From Umbelopsis ramanniana AG (taxonomy: Eukaryota > Mucoromycota > Umbelopsidomycetes > Umbelopsidales > Umbelopsidaceae), in contig NW_026252093.1 of the NCBI RefSeq assembly GCF_025399195.1, forward strand, positions 62,001 to 126,000: a DNA stretch of 64,000 nt, in the 5' to 3' direction. Numbering within the stretch: the stretch's first letter is position 1; the number at the start of each line of letters is the position of its first letter. This document shows positions 56,392-64,000 of this stretch, one piece after another. The notes under the pieces were generated by a model that searched no databases, was not told where the DNA came from, and saw nothing but the letters and a program-made list of their open reading frames with translations. The position numbers and the translations under genes are program-made.

Positions 56392-58986
56392 TCAATTACT
56401 TAATTCTACGTATCCTAGACGTCGTCTATGCTGACATTTCCATATGAAGTAGGAAACCACTGCAATACCTACCAAGCCAAGGACGCTTGATACAACAACA
56501 GCAATTTTAACAACGAGGGAAAAGCCCGCCCATCCTCGTGGCACTGGTATTAAGACAGAATCTATCTCCACCACTCCACCTCCAGTCGTGGCTTTTCCAA
56601 CTGCCACGACTCGAGCCATATTTCCAACTCTTCCTCCTTTCACCTCCACGATATACTGTCCAGCAGCAACTTCTTTGAACAGGACCTTGTCATTATCAGA
56701 TAGGAGACTTTCGTATTCGGTATTGTCAGTTACCATGGGCCTGAATGGTGAAAGATGGGATGATTTAAGGATATGTAGCTCCATAATCCTCAACAGCTGG
56801 GTAGGGTCCAATAAAAGCTGTGTAACATTGAGACGTCCAAATGCTTTGTCGCTTGGAGCTAGGATGGTGAAATTACCAGAGGGAAGGATCTGCGTCAAGT
56901 TGACAACTTTCAGCAGCTGTGAGAATGTACTTGTTTCTGCAGCTTTCAAAAGATCGCTGTTTGTTATCTCCACCGGGGGTGGGATCACCACTCCATTGAC
57001 CTTATGAGCAACTCCGTTGGCAAGTAGAATATCTGCATTGGTAATAGTGTTGTCGGGATTACCAACTGTAATCTGATCGCTATCAATAGTTCGATTGATT
57101 TGAAGCGTTGTGCCTGCGAGCGTTTGATACTCTAAGGAAGTAATGTTTGCAAAGTGCGATGAATAGACAAGTGATGGTACAGCATGGTGATAAATGACAG
57201 TTGCCAATTTAGATTTGGCGTCAGGATGGAGTAGGTATTTGGCAGCCAGTCCCAAATCAGCAAATGCAACATTGGACGGCACAAATAATGTTACGCCCTT
57301 GGTATCTTTTAGCTTATTTTCGGTTTTGGCAGCATATAGACTTGCAATATATGCTGATAGATCCAAGTCGGTAATGAGTGTTGTCAACAAATCGGCCGGC
57401 GGTGTAAGGACCTCGGAAATGGTATATATTTGAGCTCCATTGATGTCAACTATAATTCAAACCTTTTAGAATATGTAATAAAAAAATATCATTCCTTTGT
57501 GATCATAATTTACCTGGCTCTCCATTGACGAAAGCTCCGCCAAATGTAATTGATTTCCCTTCTTTTCGCCTAAGGTATATTGGAATACTATCATCTTCAT
57601 TTTCGACTGCCACCTTCAGTTTCTGTGCAAATCCAGCTAGCTTGTGTTCGACCAACTCAGTGTCAACCAGTAGTCCATCATCCAGGTCCTTTGGAAGCCA
57701 AGCTTGTGGAAGAATATGGTAAAGCAGTAGCTTGGTGAAATTGCCAGATGAATAATCTAATTCTTCGAAGGCTTCATTGCTAGGCGCAAGGAAGGTGTAC
57801 TTGCGGCTGGGGTCGTCAATGTAGTCGCTAAGACCATATTTATCCAAATGAGAGACGAACTTTGTGGCATTCATTCCAATAAGATATTTTCTGGCTGTAA
57901 ATACCAACTCGCTAGGAACGATGGAGGATTCTAGTGTATGAATTGCACCTGTATTACATAGATGTTAATAACGATGTGTTTCCAACCTGATCCACCAAGC
58001 TTCAATTCATTAAATCACCATTTGCTGTCATCTCATTGATTTTGCTAACCGAGATGCCATCAACTTTGATGTTTGAATCTTTGTCAACCGTAATGATAAG
58101 TTTCTTGCCGTTTAGAGCTTCAACTACAGAGGTACGATTAATTTTTAAAGGAACAAGGCGATGTCATCTTTCCATTGAAACTACCTTTTGTCTCGCCTTC
58201 TGTGAAATCAGAGGCATATAGATTTCGATCGACAATGTGGCATTTCAAATATAACTGTAAATCGAGGTTTCCAAGCTCATGCAGAAGATATGAACGCTCA
58301 ATTGAAGTAAATGGTTGTAATGTCTCTTGGCTGGAAGCAAATAACGTAAACGGGCGCGGTTCATTCAAGATTGGCAGCAACTTTGCTATATCGAGCGTCG
58401 AGTAAAAATCAGAATCTTTCCAGTTCTTGATCACATCAACTATCATTTCGCGTTGATTAGCTTAATGCATCACATGAAACGTTCAGACAATACTGAAATT
58501 ACCAATTAAGTCGGGAGGTGTCAATAGGCGACCCACAACTTGAATGACACTCTGATTATTTGCAACGATATCTTTGTCAACTATCTGCACTCCACCAATA
58601 TACACTTTTCCTTTGCCTTTGCGCGGACTTCCTTCCTTGGTGACTTTAATTCGCTGGCCGTTGTTTGTTTCGCCAAGTAAACCTTGGCGGACATAGAGGG
58701 ATTCCAAAATTTGATCTTGTTCAAAGTCTTCTCCCATAAAAGGCTGAGATAGAATATGATACAACAGTAGATCCTTGGTGATGTTTTGCTTGTAATGTTC
58801 AAACGCTTCGTTGTCTGGGGCAAAGAATGTTCCGGAGGTCATTTTGTTTATAGTAGGCACTAGACGTTCAGTCTGCAAATGTCGCAAAAGTGTGCCGAAG
58901 CGTTCATTTTCTGATAGCGTATCAATGAACGTTTTGTAGCAGAATATGGGTATCACATATGAAAACAGTATGAATAATTTGAGCAT
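56392..58986 (-). CDS. Large multi-fasciclin type I membrane protein
   Basis: 778 aa from 58503-58986, 58185-58439, 58019-58123, 57514-57948 and 56392-57449; phases close. Signal peptide: LKLFILFSYVIPIFCYK. FAS1-type units follow one another. Unit 1 near TFFAPDNEAFEHY and LLLYHILSQPFM; unit 2 (degenerate) near FTLFASSQETLQPF; unit 3 near YTFLAPSNEAFEEL and LLLYHILPQAWL; unit 4 near VTLFVPSNVAFADL and VIYHHAVPSLVY; unit 5 near FTILAPSDKAFGRL and MELHILKSSHL. A membrane segment (WAGFSLVVKIAVVVSSVLGLVGIAVVSY) and a short basic cytosolic tail (KCQHRRRLGYVELSN) end the protein. Unlike the short fasciclin gene at 51038 it is a transmembrane rather than GPI form. The likely role is adhesion or vacuolar/wall association. 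Confidence 0.92.
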
Positions 58987-59079
58987 TGTATGTATTAAAG
59001 GGAATATGCGTAATAGTCTTAGGGCCCAGCTTGATATGATGCGTTAAGGTCACGCTGGTCTGGTTTCACAGTCACTGAT

Positions 59080-60249
59080 ATGGGGCATGGACTTCGAAAA
59101 TTGTCTGCTGTCAAACTTGGTCAAGGAACAGGATTGATGCCCGCCACGAGTACATCCAACGGACAGCATGCTGAAACAGACTTTTTGTCAGATTTCACGC
59201 TAAATATAGAGAGTAGTGGCCGCATCCTTCAGCTGCTACGCAGTAATGAAAAAATCTCTCAACGCATTCAGCAAGGTGTACAGTTTGTAATGGATGCGGC
59301 ATGCGACGCTGAAGAACTTGAATTGGAAAATAAGGTCATTATTAGAACCCTTTCTGCGAAAGAATTCTCTTAAATGTAGTGACTTACGCTTACATCAGGT
59401 CGTAGCTTTAGGAGACGATATGCGCAAGTGCATCAACCTTGAAGCGAAACTTCACCATCAAGAAGAAACTCTTAAGCAGTTAAATTCGCAAATTCTAGAC
59501 GGCCAACAAATTGTTAGTTCATTTGACTAGTCTCATACAAATAATATCATCACTAATACAATGACTTCAACAGAAAAGTATGGTGAGCTATTATAACGAG
59601 CACCAACACGATTATGAAGAACGGCAATCCCAGGTATCCGAAAGCACAAAGTATAAACGGCATGATGCTTACCGTGAATTTAAGCAGCGTGTATGGGTAG
59701 GTTGTCATCATTATGAGCTGTCATATTATAATATCCGGAAAATGTCTAATCTATGAGCGTTAGGATGTCCATCATAATGACGAAGAGATGCCGCTATCAG
59801 AGGATGAAAACTCTGATGAAGATATTATCGTTGGGCGAGCTAAGCAATCATTGACATGCCCCTTGACAACTGTATACTTTGAAAATCCAGTAATGAGGTA
59901 CGTGTATGAAATATATGCTTCCTACATAGGTGATTGCACAACACTGATGCTTTAATTTTCACTGTAGTAAACTGTGCAAGCACAATTTTTCTTACCACGC
60001 CATAATACAACTTTTTCCACGAAACAATCAAGCAATAGAGTGTCCGATTCCTGGATGTGATAAACACATGTCTAAAGATGATTTAGTGCAGAACCATTTG
60101 CTAGCAAAGAAAGTTGAACTGGCCAAGAGGCAAGAGACACAACGCAGCAAAGCCAACACGAACGTAAGTGCATTACGACGGATGCTTCTAGCTAATGATG
60201 ATTTACTGAACATCTCTCTGTAATTTAGTACCATGTTGTCACGGATTAA
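59080..60249 (+). CDS. NSE2: SMC5/6 complex SUMO E3 ligase NSE2 (Mms21)
   Basis: 280 aa from 59080-59334, 59399-59512, 59574-59696, 59764-59897, 59968-60163 and 60229-60249. The first 190 residues are helical and coiled coil (ISQRIQQGVQFVMDAA; NLEAKLHHQEETLKQLNSQI), the region that docks on Smc5. An acidic linker (EEMPLSEDENSDEDII) precedes the SP-RING: SLTCPLTTVYFENPVMSKLCKHNFSYHAIIQLF...AIECPIPGCDKHMSKDDLVQNHLL, with the C...C-x-H...C...C zinc ligands in the NSE2 spacing. It promotes sumoylation during DNA repair. The final exon adds only YHVVTD after a short intron. The start at 59080 is the first ATG after the divergent fasciclin gene. Confidence 0.95.
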
Positions 60250-60456
60250 TACCTTTAACATATCCTTAATTTCTTCTCACGTTGGGACAACCCATAAACC
60301 AATGCAAATGTACCATATCATCGCAATAAAAACCCCCGTCATGTCCATTATCCACGTAGATAATCACTAGTGAAGCAAACCGCATCTCCGTCAAGAATAG
60401 CATTATATAATGACTCTATGATTTTTTTTTTATATTCTACAAAATGAATCTCCCAT

Positions 60457-61207
60457 CTATACACCGAAATAGCTACCGACTGACGAGACTTTCCCGGTGC
60501 TGGACATCAATCCCATGGCACGCGCTCTCTTGATTGCTTTGGCGAGTTTTCGTTGGTTCTTTGCGGTTATCCCTAATTTTTGATATCAATTAGATGGACG
60601 TTGTACTCCTTATTACACAGCACCAATATGCTTACCTGTTTGTGTTCTTGGGAGAATCTTGCCAATATCAGACACGAAGTTCGATAATAGGTTGAAATTT
60701 TTATATTCCTTCAGGGGATCCAAACCGAGAGCATCGAATGGATCTTGGGAAGGAGTGATGGTCTTTGGGCGCTGCTGACGAGGTCGAGAATCAACAAGTG
60801 CATCGGGGTGATATGTTGCTCCACTGATAAGTCCTTTGGTTTGACGTTGTGAATTCTGCTTAGCTTGTGCTGCAGCTTTTTGCTTCTTGACTAAGGGAAG
60901 GAGATTAGCGTTGTATTAGGTATAGTGCTTGTAGGAGAAGGGCACACAATATGATACATACGGGTGTTAAAGTCATCCAAGATTTTCAAAACAGCATCCT
61001 TATTGACTGTAGTGGGTAATAATGCAAATTAAAAACATTGAGTATCAAATGTCGAGTGGTTATCTTCAATAAGTTTTAGTTCATACCTTCACCCGATTGT
61101 GAATCTGCTCCAGTGGTAGGAAGGGATGAAAATGATCGTGAGAGGCTGCTGATCTGTGCTGTTTGCTGTCGTGCCAAAGGCCGCAAAAAGGTTGCCATTA
61201 CAGACAT
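60457..61207 (-). CDS. Mitochondrial small-subunit ribosomal protein bS18m
   Basis: 178 aa from 61087-61207, 60962-61006, 60636-60890 and 60457-60572. The leader MSVMATFLRPLARQQTAQISSLSRSFSS is a typical mitochondrial presequence. The S18 core is at the C-terminus: [44 protein letters not shown], the conserved block with the GI-T-KxQRKLA-K-IKRAR motif. The middle extension is basic and Gln/Pro-rich, as in fungal mitochondrial S18. An upstream in-frame ATG at 61273 would add 22 residues but weakens the presequence, so 61207 is preferred. Confidence 0.93.
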
Positions 61208-62593
61208 TGCTGTTGTTTTGTGAATGCCAATGTAATTTTTTAAAACCGAAGCTTCCCTCTGCTTCTCCTTCAAAAATTTCCCAAAATTTTCGTGACATCA
61301 TTAGATCAGTAGATGTATTTTTGTAAGTTAAATTTCAGTTCCTGCAATGAAAGGAATTCTTGTATCCTTCTATTTCACATCATTAGCCTTAGATATGGCT
61401 TAAGTTATCTTCCGATTAATATAGTTTGAAGATTTTGGAAAATTTAGAGATGCTAGCTACAGTCTGTTGTTGGAAGCCTAGAATGCTACTACTGATGGAA
61501 CCAATAACTCAAAATCAATTCTAGTATTTACATATGCCAAGCAAACTTTCGTCATATTGGAGGTCTATCGTGATGGATCATGAGCTTTTTCAGCTTCTGC
61601 AGGCCTGCATTTTAAGTTTAATTGCCTTTCTAAAAATATGTATAGGTTTTACATTTCTCTTATTACAGTCGTTGAAAATAATTTTGCATGTCATCGAAAC
61701 TGCAGTGAAGCTAGGATAAATAGTACTGTTTGTTAAATGACATAAGGAATACTCAGATATTATTCAAAATTGAGCATATCATTGTGTTCCTGAGCACTTG
61801 ACCCCGACGCATTAGTACGCCACTATTTGTTTTTCCGGGTATGCAATTCGAGTATTGACCCCTTAGAAGTTCCAATATGGTTTATAAACAACCCTGGGCA
61901 ATTCTACGCTCGTAATTGCAATATATATATGTAGCAAAGATAGATGTCGTTTCGGTTCAAATGTACAAGTTAAGGCATCTATAGTATTTTCAAAACGCTT
62001 TGAGGCGTTTCCATACGAGAAAAGTGCGTAATAAAGTATGGAACCGCTTGCATGCTTGTCTGCGCTAGCAAGTCAAGCTCAGCAGAAATGAAATTACCAT
62101 TCGCATCGTGATACATATTTATTTTTACTCATTCACAAACTATTTTGGATGTTTCTGCTTTTTTCGCACAGGGTTTAGGCCATGGTTCAACACTCTATGC
62201 GCAGTGTTAGTTACGTTGGCCACTTGTTTGATTCTTGAGTGCAATTGATCCGTTTTGTTCTAATAAAAATTGAAGCGAATTGTGTGTTTAAGATGTAATT
62301 TGGTAATATATAATATTCTACTTATATCATATTTGATCTATGCAAAGTTCTATAATTACTGAAGCTGTGCTCTTTGAAAATTGAATGGTCGCAAACCAGG
62401 TACTGGTTTATTTTGTCGGTAGAGCGGACCTACAGCTTGCCAATTTTTGGCTCATAAAAACTTATTGATGTGGCGACTTTTGAAATTTTTTTTGGGAGGA
62501 TCACTTTTTCTTACCCCGCATTGGCTGGACGTACTCATCTGAAGCAACTCATCTCAATCTTAGCTCTGCCAAAGCTTCGAAGCTTGTACTGTG
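61208..62593. other. Long intergenic region, divergent promoters
   Basis: 1.4 kb between bS18m (minus) and the nucleotide-sugar transporter (plus). AT-rich; the frame at 61534-61719 is hydrophobic by composition only. No RNA gene recognised. Confidence 0.4.
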
Positions 62594-63956
62594 ATGACTT
62601 CTATACAACCTTCTAGAAGAACCTTTAACAAGGCGGATATACTACCAACTACACATCAGAATGGAAAACTACAGCAAAAAGGTTAGCATGATCTTACAAA
62701 CACATTGTCATCTTTTGTAGAGTACGAAAGTGTACATCTCAATCAACGATATCCAACCGGAGGCCACGTAATGGCTACCAACAGAAATAGACTACATGCT
62801 CTATAACGACACAATCGACTCTCTATATATCGTACATCATAACTCATTTTACTAAACCTCCATTTTTTTGTTGATAGAGCCATTGACGTTCGGACTGACC
62901 CGGAAACAGCTTTCGCTTCTGGTCTTGGTTGTACAAAACAGCACGTTAGTTCTAATGATGAGATACTCTCGGATAGTTCAGAAACCTGGACAACCAATGT
63001 ACATCGCATCGACTGCCGTTTTTCTGGCGGAGGTTTTAAAAATTATTGCTTGTTTAGCGGTTATCTGGTATCAGAAGCGAACGTTTTCAAGGTTCTGGTG
63101 GGTCGTTCGAAAGGAAATCCTCGGCAAACCCGCAGAGACACTCAAAATGTTGATACCCTCTGGACTTTACGCCTTACAAAACAACTTGCTGTACGTTGCA
63201 CTTAGCAATCTTGAAGCAGCGACTTTCCAAGTTACATACCAAATGAAAATTCTGTCGACAGCTATATTCTCGGTGGTTCTTCTTGGACGATCATTACATC
63301 GTAGTAAATGGCTTGCTCTTGTGCTCTTGATGATTGGTGTTACACTGGTTCAATCACAGACTGTTTCTTCAAGCTCTTCATCAGCAACGCCACCGGTGTC
63401 AAATGAAGTGACTGGAGACGAAGATGTCGATCCGCTCATGGCAGACGCCACCCTAACGGACGAACAAGCCTTAATCTTAGCCGCACAGAATCCCATCGTT
63501 GGACTAATTGCCGTCATTACTTCGTGTATCTCCTCCGGATTCGCTGGATGCTACTTTGAAAAAATTCTCAAGACATCGGAAACTTCGATGTGGGTTCGCA
63601 ACATTCAGCTGGGAATTTCTGGAGCTTTATTCTCGATGGTTGGAATGCTTGTTTATGATAGGCAAGCTCTTATGCAAGGAGGGATGTTGCAAGGCTATGA
63701 CGCATTGACTTGGGTAGTGGTTGCTAACCAAGCTTTAGGTGGTCTTTTGGTCGCCATTGTCGTAAAGTATGCTGACAATATTCTGAAGGGCTTCGCAACG
63801 AGCTTGTCGATCATCATTTCGGGCGTCATCAGTTTTTACCTATTTAATTTTCAACCCAGCTTCCAGTTTATTGTTGGAGCAATCATTGTCATGGTCTCTT
63901 CTTATCTTTACGGTGCGGATTTCGGTAAGAAGGCTGATGGTGTTAAGCCACATTGA
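62594..63956 (+). CDS. Golgi nucleotide-sugar transporter (SLC35A family)
   Basis: 388 aa from 62594-62681 and 62878-63956. Antiporter that brings UDP-sugar (UDP-galactose or UDP-GlcNAc by family) into the Golgi in exchange for UMP. The short first exon encodes a polar N-terminal tail of about 29 residues. Then come about ten membrane segments: LTRKQLSLLVLVVQNSTLVLMMRYSR, the family motif LYALQNNLLYVALSNLEAATFQVTYQMKILSTA, SKWLALVLLMIGVTLVQSQ, a Ser/Asp-rich luminal or cytosolic loop, GLIAVITSCISSGFAGCYFEKILK, SMWVRNIQLGISGALFSMVG, and GGLLVAIVVKYADNILKGFATSLSIIISG. Residues around Q-NN-LL-Y and KYADNI-KGFA-S are the conserved transporter signatures. It ends inside the window. Confidence 0.95.
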
Positions 63957-64000
63957 AACACATATCAGTCTTGGCACCAGTTTCCTTCTACACTATCTCT

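Noticed and set aside
61534-61719. Short hydrophobic plus-strand frame in the bS18m/transporter spacer
   Set aside because: 61 codons, compositionally biased, no conserved feature.
1-64000. CRISPR arrays, rRNA, prokaryotic operons or intact transposons
   Set aside because: No regularly spaced short repeats, no rRNA-like sequence, no transposase or reverse-transcriptase motifs, and all genes carry spliceosomal introns or a eukaryotic layout.

Overview
The window is about 40% GC fungal nuclear DNA. It is dense with spliced genes whose introns are short (mostly 45-120 nt, GT...AG, often with a CTAAC/CTAAT-like branch site). The gene set (single-chain urease, Atg22-like transporters, fasciclin-domain surface proteins, COP9 subunit 8, a fungal eS30 without a ubiquitin-like fusion) and the very frequent short exons suggest an early-diverging fungus, most likely Mucoromycota (Mucorales-like). 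That placement is inference. I rebuilt the exon-intron models by hand, and nearly all of them close in frame.

Layout. 1-6441 (+) is the C-terminal 1,783 codons of a giant helical-repeat protein, possibly UNC80-like. 6611-12020 (-) holds two tandem Atg22-family MFS transporters. 12991-15158 (+) is a golgin/GM130-like coiled coil preceded by a partial duplication of its own promoter. 15466-18838 (-) holds a small mitochondrial protein, ETF alpha and the Fe-S assembly protein Isa2. 19424-21724 (-) is an intronless WD40-like protein. 22582-27094 holds urease (-) and its GTPase chaperone UreG (+), head to head across 125 bp. 27095-29166 has no firm gene but contains overlapping ORFs that may be a relic. 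29167-31507 (+) is an ACS-family MFS permease. 32356-35224 holds two aldo-keto reductases, tail to tail. 35544-36626 (-) is an unrecognised gene. 36890-38132 (-) is a HSD17B10-type dehydrogenase, divergent from CSN8 at 38349-39289 (+). 39408-41464 (-) is an IQ/coiled-coil protein, 41978-43787 (-) a VHS-GAT adaptor, 44159-45661 (-) an F-box/LRR protein, and 47106-47793 (-) ribosomal protein eS30. 48233-49662 (+) is a secreted beta-propeller protein and 50628-50864 (+) a tiny basic protein. 51038-58986 (-) holds two fasciclin genes flanking PDCD5 and Rab GDI. 59080-60249 (+) is the SUMO ligase NSE2, 60457-61207 (-) mitoribosomal bS18m, and 62594-63956 (+) a nucleotide-sugar transporter.

Most neighbours are unrelated housekeeping genes, as expected in a eukaryote. 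Groupings that may be functional or evolutionary are the urease/UreG pair (with an allantoate-permease-like transporter 2 kb away), the tandem Atg22 pair, the inverted AKR pair and the two fasciclin genes. I saw no tRNA, rRNA, CRISPR array or intact transposon. No wholly new system is evident. The most novel items are the unrecognised 324-aa gene, the relic region at 27.3-28.3 kb, the abundant microexons (8, 11, 14, 17, 22 and 26 nt) and a 24-nt intron or in-frame stop in the VHS-GAT gene.
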